From Caballeronia sordidicola (lineage in GTDB: Bacteria > Pseudomonadota > Gammaproteobacteria > Burkholderiales > Burkholderiaceae): DNA of 64,000 nucleotides. Shown piece after piece: positions 8,516 to 17,632 of the stretch. Where the stretch lies: positions 45,856-109,855 of the forward strand of contig NZ_MTHB01000096.1 in NCBI RefSeq assembly GCF_002220365.1, given 5' to 3'. Numbering within the stretch: position 1 is the first letter of the stretch; every line of letters begins with the position of its first letter. Below the pieces are notes generated by a model. That model did no database searches. It saw only the letters and a program-made list of their open reading frames with translations, and had not been told where the DNA came from. The position numbers and the translations under genes were made by a program.

Positions 8516-9532
8516 GTGAACTCGATGAAGCAGATCAAAATAGGCATGATTGTCTTTCCAGGCTTCCAGTTGCTGGATGTTGCCGGGCCTAAAGACGCGT
8601 TTGCAGAAGTCAAGGTATTGAGCGGCGGCGAATGCCAATATGAAATGCTCACCGTGGGCACTACGCGCGGCAGTGTGCAGTCCTCAAGTGGGCTGACTGT
8701 CGTACCGGATCGTACGATCTTCGACCTGTGCCCGCACTTCGATACTGTGCTGGTGCCCGGCGGCCTGGGCATTTTCGAAACCTTTGACGACCCGGCTCTC
8801 AGTGATTGGCTCAAGGAACAATTCAAACATGCCCGGCGCGTGTCCGCCATTTGCAACGGCCTGTTCGCGCTCGGATCTGCGGGATTGCTGAACGAGCGCA
8901 CGGTGACCACGCACTGGATGGATGTGCCGCGTCTGGCTGCCACGTTTCCGCGCGCACGGATCGAGCCGGATCACATCTACGTGAAGGACGGCAGCATCTA
9001 CACCACGGCGGGCGTGACGGCAGGGATCGATCTTTCCTTGGTGATGATCGAGGAAGATTTTGGCAGGAAAATGGCGCTGGACGTCGCCAAGTATCTGATC
9101 GTGTATCTGCGAAGAGCAGGTGGACAATCGCAGTTCAGCCCGTTGCTCGAATCGCAGGCCGCGCCTGATTCGCAAATGTTGGCGATCCAGCAATATATGC
9201 TGGACCACCTTGCCGCCGAGCACACGCTCGCTTCGTTGGCGGAGCGGGCGCATATGAGCCCGCGCAACATGACGCGTCTGTTCACGAAGGAATGCGGCCT
9301 GAGTCCGACTGCATTCCTGAACAACGCGCGTATCGATGCCGCAAGGCGTTATCTGGAAAGCACGGATCTTCCGCTGCGCCACATTGCCCGACAGTGCGGG
9401 TTCGATGGTACGGACGCACTGCGACGCACGTTCCAACGGCGACTGAAAATTAATCCGGCTGACTATCGCAGCCGCTTCCGTTCGGCCGATTCGCCAGATC
9501 GTACGCAGGACGTTGTCGCCGAGGCGCGGTAG
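8516..9532 (+). CDS. GlxA-type regulator (DJ-1/PfpI domain plus AraC helix-turn-helix)
   Basis: A 338-residue regulator with an N-terminal DJ-1/PfpI amidotransferase-like domain (GMIVFPGFQLLDVAGP, then the nucleophile-elbow-like ICNGLFALGSAGLL) and a C-terminal AraC DNA-binding domain of two helix-turn-helix units (residues about 225-320). The GTG at 8516 was used; an ATG three codons later is equally possible. It lies 62 bases after the cobalt permease in the same direction, so it may read from the nitrile hydratase operon and regulate it. The effector is unknown. Confidence 0.88.
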   Translation: MNSMKQIKIGMIVFPGFQLLDVAGPKDAFAEVKVLSGGECQYEMLTVGTTRGSVQSSSGLTVVPDRTIFDLCPHFDTVLVPGGLGIFETFDDPALSDWLKEQFKHARRVSAICNGLFALGSAGLLNERTVTTHWMDVPRLAATFPRARIEPDHIYVKDGSIYTTAGVTAGIDLSLVMIEEDFGRKMALDVAKYLIVYLRRAGGQSQFSPLLESQAAPDSQMLAIQQYMLDHLAAEHTLASLAERAHMSPRNMTRLFTKECGLSPTAFLNNARIDAARRYLESTDLPLRHIARQCGFDGTDALRRTFQRRLKINPADYRSRFRSADSPDRTQDVVAEAR

Positions 9533-9865
9533 AAACTACCAACGCACTCGATTTGATCCCTGGAACATGATACGAGAGGCTGCACATTTAATGAGGTCAG
9601 GTTCCGGGCAGCCGGGCGAGCGACTGATATCTGTACGCCCGATGCATTCAGACGGTCAAGAAGACCCATAGTCCAATGTCCGAATCTTGCCGATCGTAGC
9701 GTGAGTGCAATTGACAGCACCCAAACCTCAGCAATCGTCGGAACCGCGACCATGTCAATGGCCGCTTCCCCGGCTTGAAAAGACCCTTGAACGTCCATAT
9801 CGAAACATCGGCCAACGACCGCTTCTGGCCGGTCTCTGCCTTTGCCAGCTAGCCATCGAAATGGA
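9533..9865. other. Convergent intergenic region, nothing recognised
   Basis: The 333 bases between the stop codons of the GlxA-type regulator and the DUF72 gene contain no frame with a credible start or domain. No clear hairpin with a T-tract was found. It is the meeting point of two converging transcripts. Confidence 0.4.
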
Positions 9866-10783
9866 TCACGGCGGGGTCGTGCTCACCCCCAGAATACTCA
9901 TTAGAGTTTTCGCGCTTCGCTGTCCCTGGTCCTCGTAGTTAGTATTAAAAACCACGTGCGTCAGTTCGACCGCTTTTGAAATCTCGATGATCTGACTCGC
10001 CATTGAATCGAGTTCATCGTCGTTGTACTCGTAGTTGAATCTCGACGACGATGCAACCGCGCCTTTGATATTCCACGTGTCCTGATTGCGTCCATGCATG
10101 CGAATCAACGCCAGCCGCGGATGCGTTGTTTCCCAAATGGCGGGGATGCTGTTACTCGACCCTTGCGGTTCATCCACCACCACATTCACCAGTCCACGCT
10201 CACGTTCCATGGCCAGCGTGGAATCCCGGCGCTTTGCATCGAACCAGGTCTGGTTGCGAAACTCGACCGCCATGGTGTAGCCGTCCATTGCGCCCATGAC
10301 GTCCGCGCAGTGCTCGACATGCCGAATGCCGTGGGGGTTGCAGATCACCCACGGCGCAAACTGGAAATGCACCGCGCCGAGCTTGCCGGCAAGACGAAGC
10401 GGCTCAACGGCTTCGAAGTAGCGGCACCACAATTCCTGCTGCAACTCGCCCGGCAAATCCTTGTAATACAGGCTCGTCTTGCCGTTCTGCGGCAGGAGCG
10501 GCTGGATGTCCGGCGCAAACATGTCGCGTGCGGTCTGATGCCCCGTGAACAAGCGGAACGCCTTGATGTTGAACACAAACCCGGGCGGTGTCCGCTCAGC
10601 CCACAACACCGAATTCGCAGCATTAGGCATGGCGTAATAGCTGGAATCGACCTCCACCAAAGGGAACACGGACGCGTAATAACGCAACCGGGCCTCCGCG
10701 CTCGAACAACCGGGCGGATAAAAACGCTTGCACTTGATCAGCGTGGGATCGGTCCACGAAGCCGTGCCAACCAGGATGGTCAC
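9866..10783 (-). CDS. DUF72 (YecE-like) protein
   Basis: A 305-residue protein of the DUF72 family, which has a TIM-barrel fold. Recognisable landmarks are the N-terminal VGTASWTDPTL, then VEVDSSYYAMP, the GAVHFQFAPWV strand, and the AVEFRNQTWF segment. The biochemical role of the family is not established. The gene is divergent from imuA, and the LexA box at 10897 lies 114 bases upstream of its start. Shared SOS control is possible but unproven. Confidence 0.85.
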   Translation of the reverse strand: MTILVGTASWTDPTLIKCKRFYPPGCSSAEARLRYYASVFPLVEVDSSYYAMPNAANSVLWAERTPPGFVFNIKAFRLFTGHQTARDMFAPDIQPLLPQNGKTSLYYKDLPGELQQELWCRYFEAVEPLRLAGKLGAVHFQFAPWVICNPHGIRHVEHCADVMGAMDGYTMAVEFRNQTWFDAKRRDSTLAMERERGLVNVVVDEPQGSSNSIPAIWETTHPRLALIRMHGRNQDTWNIKGAVASSSRFNYEYNDDELDSMASQIIEISKAVELTHVVFNTNYEDQGQRSAKTLMSILGVSTTPP

Positions 10784-10896
10784 CGCACATTCTCCCTACC
10801 GTTTTCACACCATTCACCGGTCATAATTTCCTCTCTGCTTTCCTCCCCGTGTTTTAAAAGGGGCAGTTCAGGCTCGATCAAATTCAAGGTAAAGTA

Positions 10897-10912
10897 CTGT
10901 ACATCCATACAG
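10897..10912 (+). promoter_or_regulatory. LexA (SOS) box upstream of imuA
   Basis: The 16-base sequence CTGTACATCCATACAG keeps the essential CTG(N10)CAG outer palindrome and an AT-rich core. It ends 11 bases before the imuA start codon, so bound LexA would block the promoter. This is the expected control of imuA-imuB-dnaE2 cassettes. Confidence 0.9.
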
Positions 10913-10923
10913 TTAAATTTACC

Positions 10924-11631
10924 ATGTCAGCCTTGCTCAAGAACGTCGAAGACATCCACCCCGCCTTGTGGCGCGGGTCGCAGCTCGCGCGCTCGCAGGG
11001 GCAAACGGTCGACACGGGTTATGCCATGCTGTCGGCCGAACTGCCGGGCGGCGGCTGGCCGCTGGGAACGCTGATCGAGCTGCTGGTGCAGCAGCCGGGC
11101 GTGGGTGAAGTCAGGCTGTTACGCCCGGCGCTCGCCGCCGTGAGCAAACGCCCTATCGCTTTTGTGCAACCGCCTCATAGTCCAAATGCTCTCGCTTTCG
11201 CGTATCTGGGTGTGCCGCTCGACAAGCTGCTCCAGGTGCGCGCATCGAAACTGGCTGACGCATTGTGGTCAGCCGAACAAATTCTCAAGACGGGCAGTTG
11301 CGGCGCCCTCGTCTTCTGGCAGCAATACGCGCGCACGGAATCGCTGCGGCGCCTGCACATGGCCGCGCAATCCTCTGAAACGCTGTTCCTGATGGTGCGC
11401 CCGCTCGCGAGCGCGGCGGACTCGTCACCGGCCACGTTGAGGCTGTGCGTGCGGCCGGCCGGTGACGGTATTGCTGTCGACATCATCAAGCGCAAAGGCC
11501 CGATTCGCGCCGAAAGACTGTCCGTCACCCTGCAACCCTCTCCCGTCCTGCTGAGTCCCCATGCCCGTGTACGTCGGCATACATCTACCCCGGTTGTCGC
11601 TGGAAGTGTTCCGTCCACGCTGGTCGCGTAA
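10924..11631 (+). CDS. imuA: ImuA, SOS mutagenesis accessory protein
   Basis: A 235-residue RecA-like protein. It starts with the typical SALLKNVEDIHPALWRGSQLA and carries the DTGYAMLSAELPGGGWPLGTLIELL region found in ImuA/SulA-like partners of translesion synthesis. It works with ImuB and the DnaE2 polymerase in damage-induced mutagenesis. It is the first gene of the cassette and lies directly behind the LexA box. The reading frame of imuB begins 71 bases before imuA ends, so the two are translationally linked. Confidence 0.9.
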   Translation: MSALLKNVEDIHPALWRGSQLARSQGQTVDTGYAMLSAELPGGGWPLGTLIELLVQQPGVGEVRLLRPALAAVSKRPIAFVQPPHSPNALAFAYLGVPLDKLLQVRASKLADALWSAEQILKTGSCGALVFWQQYARTESLRRLHMAAQSSETLFLMVRPLASAADSSPATLRLCVRPAGDGIAVDIIKRKGPIRAERLSVTLQPSPVLLSPHARVRRHTSTPVVAGSVPSTLVA

Positions 11632-13054
11632 GCCTGAAAACGGCTGCGTCGTCCTCGACCGCGACACGGTCTTTATCGCAGACCGGGGCGCTCGCGAGGC
11701 CGGCGTGTGCGTGGGCATGAAACGCGGCGGCGTCCTCACGCTCTCGCCCGACACCCTCATGTTCGAGCGCGAGCTGAGCCGGGAAAACGACTTGATGCGC
11801 GAGGCAGCTTTTTCGTTGATGAAATTCTCACCCATGGTCGCGCTCTGCGATGAGGAAACCATTGTTATCGACGTCACGGCGAGCTTGCGGCTCTTCGGCG
11901 GCATCGTGCGGCTGTGTCATCAGATGCGGGACATTGTCGATGCCATCGGCGTGACGGCGCGCCTGAGCACGGCGCCGACCGGCCAGGGCGCGTGGCTGCT
12001 GGCCAAAAGCACCTACAGCATTCACCAAGGCAAGCGGCGCGTGCTGAAGATGGCATCGCTTGAACGCAAGCTTGGAACGCTGCCGTTCCAAGCCGCACCG
12101 GAAGTGCGGGCTTTCATGGACTGGTTCACGGGGCTAGGCTGCAAGACGCTGAACGACATCCGCCGTCTGCCGCGTGCCGGGCTTAAAAAACGCTGCGGCG
12201 TCGCGCTGCTGGATTCGCTCGATCGCGCTTATGGACTCGCGCCCGAGTTGTACGAATGGCTGGCTGTGCCGCCGGCTTTCAGCGCGCGCATCGAGCTGCC
12301 CGATCGTATCGAGCATGCGGAAGCCATGTTGTTTTCCGCGCGCCGGTTGATCGTGCAACTGTGCGGCTGGCTGAGCGCGCAGCAACTGGCGCTCACGCAC
12401 GCCACGCTCACGCTGGAACACGAGCGCGGCCGCGACGCCATCGACCCCACCGTTATCCAGATCGCCCTCGCCGAACCCACCTGGCACGAAGAACATCTGC
12501 TGCGCTTGTTCAAGGAGCGGCTTGGCCGCACGGAACTCGTGGCTCCGGTGATCGCCATGCGCCTGAGCGCGGCAAAAATACAGCCCGCCGAACCGCCTAC
12601 CGAGACGCTTTTTCCCGAACCCGGCGGCTCGCCTGAGGACCACAACCGCTTGCTGGAATTGCTGGTTGCGCGACTGGGCGCCGAGAACGTGCTGCGCGCT
12701 GCGCCTTCATCGGATTACCGGCCTGAACAAGCGAACCGATGGATCTCCGTCACCGACACCACCCATCCTCAAAAGCTTGAAGCCGTGCCGTCCGATCTGC
12801 CGCGCCCGGCGTGGCTGCTTGAAACGCCGCTGCAACTGATGATGAAAAGCCATCGGCCGTTCTATGGGTCGTCGCTGAAACTGGTGTCGCCGGCTGAGCG
12901 CATCGAAGCGGGATGGTTCGACGGTAATTTGACAAGCCGCGATTATTTCGTCGCGCAAGCCAGCGATCAAAGTTGCTACTGGATTTATCGCGAGCGACCC
13001 GGTAGCGCGGAGGCCGAAGACCCGCGCTGGTTTCTCCACGGTCTGTTTGGATGA
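11561..13054 (+). CDS. imuB: ImuB, Y-family polymerase-like mutagenesis protein
   Basis: A 497-residue Y-family homologue. The N-terminus VGIHLPRLSLEVFRPRW replaces the catalytic Asp-containing motif of DinB/UmuC enzymes, as is usual for ImuB, which acts as a catalytically inactive bridge between the beta clamp and DnaE2. The palm and finger region (EETIVIDVTASLRLFGG) and helix-hairpin-helix-like segment (LRRLPRAGLKKRCGVALLDSLDRAYG region) are recognisable. It overlaps imuA by 71 bases and is followed by dnaE2 after 6 bases, giving one operon. Confidence 0.92.
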   Translation: MPVYVGIHLPRLSLEVFRPRWSRKPENGCVVLDRDTVFIADRGAREAGVCVGMKRGGVLTLSPDTLMFERELSRENDLMREAAFSLMKFSPMVALCDEETIVIDVTASLRLFGGIVRLCHQMRDIVDAIGVTARLSTAPTGQGAWLLAKSTYSIHQGKRRVLKMASLERKLGTLPFQAAPEVRAFMDWFTGLGCKTLNDIRRLPRAGLKKRCGVALLDSLDRAYGLAPELYEWLAVPPAFSARIELPDRIEHAEAMLFSARRLIVQLCGWLSAQQLALTHATLTLEHERGRDAIDPTVIQIALAEPTWHEEHLLRLFKERLGRTELVAPVIAMRLSAAKIQPAEPPTETLFPEPGGSPEDHNRLLELLVARLGAENVLRAAPSSDYRPEQANRWISVTDTTHPQKLEAVPSDLPRPAWLLETPLQLMMKSHRPFYGSSLKLVSPAERIEAGWFDGNLTSRDYFVAQASDQSCYWIYRERPGSAEAEDPRWFLHGLFG

Positions 13055-13060
13055 TGCATC

Positions 13061-16000
13061 GTGGATACAACCTTCTCCATGCTGCCCGCGTATGCGGAGC
13101 TTTTCGCGTTTTCCAACTTCACGTTCCTTCACGGGGCATCGCGTGGAGAGGAGCTGGTCGCGCGGGCGGCGCAACTCGGTTATGCCGGCCTGGCGATTAC
13201 CGATGAGTGCTCGCTCGCGGGTGTCGTACGCGCGCATGTGGAGGCAAAGAGCCTGAATTTTCCGCTTGTGATCGGCTCGTATTTCAAGCTCGTCAACGCG
13301 GATCTTTCGCCGGCCTTCGGACTCATTTTGCTGGCGACGAACCGCAATGGATACGGCAATTTGTCCGAGCTCATCACCATTGCCCGCATGCGATCGAAAA
13401 AAGGCGCGTACCTGCTCACGCCGAACGATCTGGCACGGCCCGATAAAGAGTTCGCGCATCTGCGCGGCATGCCGGATTGCCTCGCGATCCTGGTGCCCGA
13501 TTTCCCCGCCAAGCAGGCTGCGCTCGATGCCCAGATCGAATGGCTCGACACCACGTTTCCTCAACGCGCGTGGGTCGGGTTGACGCTGCACCAGCGCGCA
13601 CTCGATGACATGCACCGGGGGACCGTCGAGCATGTGGCCGCGTTTCATAAGGTGCCCGTGGTGGCGACCGGCAACGTGGTGATGCATGTGCGCTCGCGCA
13701 AGCCGCTGCAGGACACCATGACGGCAATTCGTATCGGCAAGCCGGTGTCGGAATGTGGTTACGACCTCGCTCCGAACGCCGAACAACATCTGCGCTCCAG
13801 GTTGCGGCTCGCTAATCTCTATCCGGAATACACGCTTGGTGAAACGCTCAACGTGCTCAGGCGCTGCACGTTTTCACTCGATGATTTGCGTTACGACTAT
13901 CCAGACGAGATCGTGCCGGCCGGTTATACCCACGCCGCTTATTTGCGGCAGGAAACCTATATTGGCGCGAACCGGCGTTTTCCGCTCGGCGTTCCGCACA
14001 AGGTACAGGCGCAGATAGAACACGAACTCGAGTTGATCGAGCATATGAAATACGAGGCGTATTTCCTGACGGTCTATGATCTCGTGCGCTTTGCCCGCGC
14101 CGAAAACATTCTTTGCCAAGGACGTGGTTCCGCGGCGAACTCCGCCGTGTGTTATTGCCTCGGCGTGACCGAGGTGGACCCGGCGCGCAGCAACATGCTG
14201 TTCGAGCGGTTCATCAGTAAAGAGCGCGGCGAGCCGCCGGATATTGATGTCGACTTCGAGCATCAGCGGCGCGAGGAAGTGATCCAGTACATCTATCGAA
14301 AGTATGGGCGTGATCGCACCGCGATTGCGGCGGCGGTGTCGACATATCGGCCGCGTGGCGCATTGCGTGAAACAGGCAAGGCGCTGGGGGTCGATCCGCA
14401 GATTGTGGATCGCGTCGCGAAGTCGCATCAGTGGTTCGATACCAGTCATGACCTGCTGCAGCGTTTCACTGAATCCGGGCTTGATCCGGAGAATCCGTTG
14501 ATTCAGTCGTGGGCTTCGCTGGCCGCGCAATTGCTGAATTTTCCGAGGCATCTGTCCCAGCATTCCGGCGGTTTTGTGATCAGCCGGGAGAAACTCACGC
14601 GGCTGGTTCCTATCGAAAATGCGGCTATGGTGGATCGCAGCGTGATCCAGTGGGACAAGGATGATCTGGAAGCGCTGGGGCTTTTAAAAGTCGATGTGCT
14701 CGCGCTCGGCATGTTGTCAGCCATTCGACGCACGCTCGATCTCGTCTCGGAGAAACGCGGTGAGCGCCTCGAGATGCAGGACATCCCACCCGACGATAAA
14801 GCGACCTATGACATGATCTCGCAGGCCGACACTATCGGCGTGTTTCAGATCGAGTCGCGTGCGCAGATGTCGATGTTGCCGCGACTGCGGCCGAAGGAGT
14901 TTTACGATCTGGTGATCGAGGTTGCGATCGTACGGCCCGGTCCGATTCAGGGTGGTGCCGTGCATCCGTATTTGCGGCGGCGTCAGGGTTTGGAAGCGGT
15001 TAAATATCCTAGCGAGGGGTTGAAGGTCGCACTGGAACGAACCTTGGGCGTGCCGATCTTTCAGGAACAGGTCATGCAGATCGCGATGATCGCAGCCGGG
15101 TTCACAGCGGGTGAAGCCGATGCATTGCGGCGGGCAATGGCCGCGTGGAAACGCAAAGGCGGTCTGGGGAAATATTATGACCGGATTGTGAACGGCATGG
15201 TTGAGCGCGGTTATGAAAAGGCCTTTGCAGAAGCTATTTTCGAACAGATCAAGGGCTTCGGTGAATATGGTTTTCCTGAGAGCCATGCGGCGAGTTTTGC
15301 GCTGCTTGTGTATGTCAGCAGTTGGTTGAAGCGACATGAACCGGCAGCGTTTCTCGCTGCCATGCTGAACTCGCAACCGATGGGTTTCTACTCCCCTTCG
15401 CAACTCGTGCAGGATGCGAAGCGCCATGGCGTGGTGGTGTTTCCCGCTGACGTGACGGTGAGCGGCTGGGATTCGGTGCTTGAATATCCGGATGCATATC
15501 GGGGCGATGACAGCAGGCCTGCTGTGCGGCTGGGGTTATCGCTGCTTCGCGGGATGCGCGATGGTGCGGCTGAGCGTATTGAAACGGCCCGTAGTGTGCG
15601 TCAGTTCGAGAACGTGGGGGACCTCGCGCAACGGGCGCAACTTGATCGGCATGATCTGCAGGCGCTGGCTGCTGCCAACGCGTTGACTTCGCTCGCCGGT
15701 AATCGACGGGAAGCGTTATGGCAGTCCGTGGCCGCAGTGCCCGACAAGGACCTGCTCAACGATGCACGCGTGGAAGATGTCACGCCGCTGCTCGGTGCGC
15801 CTTCTGAGGCCGACGATATTGTCAGCGACTACAAGACTACCGGTCTATCACTCGGACGTCATCCGCTTGAACTGTTGCGTCCGGCGTTGCTTGAGCACCG
15901 GTTGATGTCGGCTGCTACGTTGCGCAATTACAGGGACGGCCGGTTGGCACGCGGTTGTGGACTCGTGACTGTGCGCCAACGGCCTGGAACGGCGAAGGGT

Positions 16001-16222
16001 GTGATGTTCGTTACGATTGAAGATGAGACCGGTAACGTCAACGTCATCGTATGGCCCAGTCTGCTGGAGAAGCAGCGCCGCGAGGCGCTCGGTTCGACAT
16101 TGCTGGCGGTGTACGGTACGTGGCAATGCGAGGGTGAGGTTCGACATCTCGTCGCGCAGCGATTGGTGGATATGTCGTATCTGCTGGGTGGATTGACGAG
16201 CGTGAGCAGGGACTTTCATTGA
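13061..16222 (+). CDS. dnaE2: DnaE2 (ImuC), error-prone DNA polymerase III alpha subunit
   Basis: A 1053-residue C-family polymerase. The N-terminal PHP domain begins YAELFAFSNFTFLHGAS. The polymerase core shows CQGRGSAANSAVCYCLGV and the catalytic PPDIDVDFEHQRREEV segment. An OB-fold nucleic-acid-binding domain is near the C-terminus (VMFVTIEDETGNVNVIVWP). It is shorter than replicative DnaE, as expected for DnaE2. The GTG at 13061 is taken as start because it gives the conserved N-terminus 6 bases after imuB. It performs mutagenic bypass synthesis under SOS induction. Confidence 0.95.
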   Translation: MDTTFSMLPAYAELFAFSNFTFLHGASRGEELVARAAQLGYAGLAITDECSLAGVVRAHVEAKSLNFPLVIGSYFKLVNADLSPAFGLILLATNRNGYGNLSELITIARMRSKKGAYLLTPNDLARPDKEFAHLRGMPDCLAILVPDFPAKQAALDAQIEWLDTTFPQRAWVGLTLHQRALDDMHRGTVEHVAAFHKVPVVATGNVVMHVRSRKPLQDTMTAIRIGKPVSECGYDLAPNAEQHLRSRLRLANLYPEYTLGETLNVLRRCTFSLDDLRYDYPDEIVPAGYTHAAYLRQETYIGANRRFPLGVPHKVQAQIEHELELIEHMKYEAYFLTVYDLVRFARAENILCQGRGSAANSAVCYCLGVTEVDPARSNMLFERFISKERGEPPDIDVDFEHQRREEVIQYIYRKYGRDRTAIAAAVSTYRPRGALRETGKALGVDPQIVDRVAKSHQWFDTSHDLLQRFTESGLDPENPLIQSWASLAAQLLNFPRHLSQHSGGFVISREKLTRLVPIENAAMVDRSVIQWDKDDLEALGLLKVDVLALGMLSAIRRTLDLVSEKRGERLEMQDIPPDDKATYDMISQADTIGVFQIESRAQMSMLPRLRPKEFYDLVIEVAIVRPGPIQGGAVHPYLRRRQGLEAVKYPSEGLKVALERTLGVPIFQEQVMQIAMIAAGFTAGEADALRRAMAAWKRKGGLGKYYDRIVNGMVERGYEKAFAEAIFEQIKGFGEYGFPESHAASFALLVYVSSWLKRHEPAAFLAAMLNSQPMGFYSPSQLVQDAKRHGVVVFPADVTVSGWDSVLEYPDAYRGDDSRPAVRLGLSLLRGMRDGAAERIETARSVRQFENVGDLAQRAQLDRHDLQALAAANALTSLAGNRREALWQSVAAVPDKDLLNDARVEDVTPLLGAPSEADDIVSDYKTTGLSLGRHPLELLRPALLEHRLMSAATLRNYRDGRLARGCGLVTVRQRPGTAKGVMFVTIEDETGNVNVIVWPSLLEKQRREALGSTLLAVYGTWQCEGEVRHLVAQRLVDMSYLLGGLTSVSRDFH

Positions 16223-16355
16223 CATTTTTTGATCTTCTTTGATTATCAGCACTCCATCAAATTGCTTAGGCGCAAGCCGGGAACGTTCTTATTCAACGTC
16301 TTGCGTGAAACGCACTATATTAGAGGCTGGTTTTAGTCACTGAAGGAGTTCGAGT

Positions 16356-16829
16356 ATGAAAATCCGCACGTATCGCCGCACAGTTGCAGGCATCGCAATT
16401 GCAATGTTGTTACCCTTTTCAGTCGCTCACGCGCAGCTTGGCAGTTTGTTGAAGGGTGGCGGATCCGACGGGTCATCGTCCAGCGGGCTCAGTAGCCTGG
16501 GGAGCATGAGCGGTATGACTAGCGGGTTGAGCGGGTCATCGCTGACATCGGGTAGTACCAGCAATGTTGCAGGCGTGCTGCAGTTCTGCATCAAGAACAA
16601 CTATCTCAGTGGGAATGGGGCTTCGTCGGTTAAAGACTCGCTGATGAGCAAGCTGGGTGGGACATCGGCTGCGTCGTCGGATAGTGGGTATACCGCAGGG
16701 GCCGCAGGTCTTTTGAAAAGTGGTGATGGGAAGTCAGTGGATTTGAGTGGGGGTGGGTTGAAGCAGCAGGTCACGAAGCAGGTTTGTGACAAGATTCTTT
16801 CGCAAGGGAAGTCGTTGGTGGGCGGGTGA
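16356..16829 (+). CDS. DUF2501 secreted protein
   Basis: A 157-residue exported protein with an N-terminal signal peptide ending at AHA-Q. A Gly/Ser-rich low-complexity stretch follows (residues about 30-70), then a conserved domain with two Cys (VLQFCIKNNYLSG and VTKQVCDKILSQGKSL) that could form a disulfide. This matches DUF2501 (E. coli YjjA-like). GAAGGAG ahead of the start is a good ribosome site. The function is unknown. It appears to be its own transcription unit downstream of dnaE2. Confidence 0.82.
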   Translation: MKIRTYRRTVAGIAIAMLLPFSVAHAQLGSLLKGGGSDGSSSSGLSSLGSMSGMTSGLSGSSLTSGSTSNVAGVLQFCIKNNYLSGNGASSVKDSLMSKLGGTSAASSDSGYTAGAAGLLKSGDGKSVDLSGGGLKQQVTKQVCDKILSQGKSLVGG

Positions 16830-17078
16830 TTTGGTTCTTTAATACTGCTCTGGCAACTTGACGAGTTGTCTGGGTTGTCCGTTATTTTTCAACCCCGGTG
16901 GGTCCTTCATTCCGGTTGGGCCTGTCGGAGTCGGCGCGATGCATCGCCCTCTTTAGTTCCGACTTCAGTTTCGATTCTAGTCCGGATGCACACCCCCCGA
17001 TGCACACCCCACTACCCACGTTTGAGACCGGTATGCGTCGTCCTTGATCGAGTGACGGAATCATCGCTGGTCGAGCAA

Positions 17079-17243
17079 TCAGACCACTACTCGATCCTTG
17101 TCGTGGAACTGCTGCATCCAGTACACGCCCGCAAGCGGACTCCACACCAGAAGTGAAACATCATTCATCGCCGCACCGGTCTGCGGATTGGCATGGCCGG
17201 ATGCTCGCTTCAACAGGTCGCGGCGGGGGAGTTGAATGGTCAT
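17079..17243 (-). pseudogene. Aldo/keto reductase-like remnant (54 codons)
   Basis: An open frame of 54 codons starts MTIQLPRRDLLKRASGH behind a very good ribosome site (AAGGAGTAGAAG just upstream) and runs into NDVSLLVWSPLAGVYWMQQF before a stop. The phrase VWSPLAG is typical of aldo/keto reductases, but the normal barrel on both sides is missing. It looks like the start of one frame joined by deletion to an internal reductase piece. It faces the LysR gene at 17633, which probably once regulated it. Confidence 0.5.
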
Positions 17244-17298
17244 CTTCTACTCCTTGGGAATTGGAATGAACAATGGTTGGCGTGACGTGCCAATCAGT

Positions 17299-17325
17299 GA
17301 CATCAGCGACATCAGCGACATCAGC
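17299..17325 (+). repeat. Short tandem repeat, 9 bp x 3
   Basis: Three perfect copies of GACATCAGC follow one another in the gap between the reductase remnant and the LysR gene. No function is apparent. Such a tract could vary in copy number and change promoter spacing for the divergent genes. Confidence 0.8.
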
Positions 17326-17632
17326 GATGTGCGCGACTCGCGGCCCGCTGAGGTTGAAACGTGCTGTTGGAATGCATTGCGGATAAACGCGATGAGAAAC
17401 TAAACGACATGAATGACACTTGCTAAGTGACTGATAGTTACTAATGAGTCATAGTGCGGTTTTTGACGCACTGTGCAGGGCCACCCAATAACGGTCCTGC
17501 ACGGCGCGAATCGGGTGTTCGGGACCGACTGCGTGGCCTTCGATCGCGGCTGTGAGCCGGAGCCGTCCTGCGTGCTGTGTTGGCGTTCGACTGAACGTCT
17601 TTCGACCATTAAATGACCAGGGTGCAGCGCCT

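Larger units (their letters stand above)
16830..17632. other. Gap holding a gene remnant and a short repeat
   Basis: The roughly 800 bases between the DUF2501 gene and the LysR gene contain only the reductase-like remnant (17079-17243) and the 9-bp tandem repeat (17299-17325). Other open frames here have no recognisable product. The promoter of the LysR gene must lie near its right end. Confidence 0.5.
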
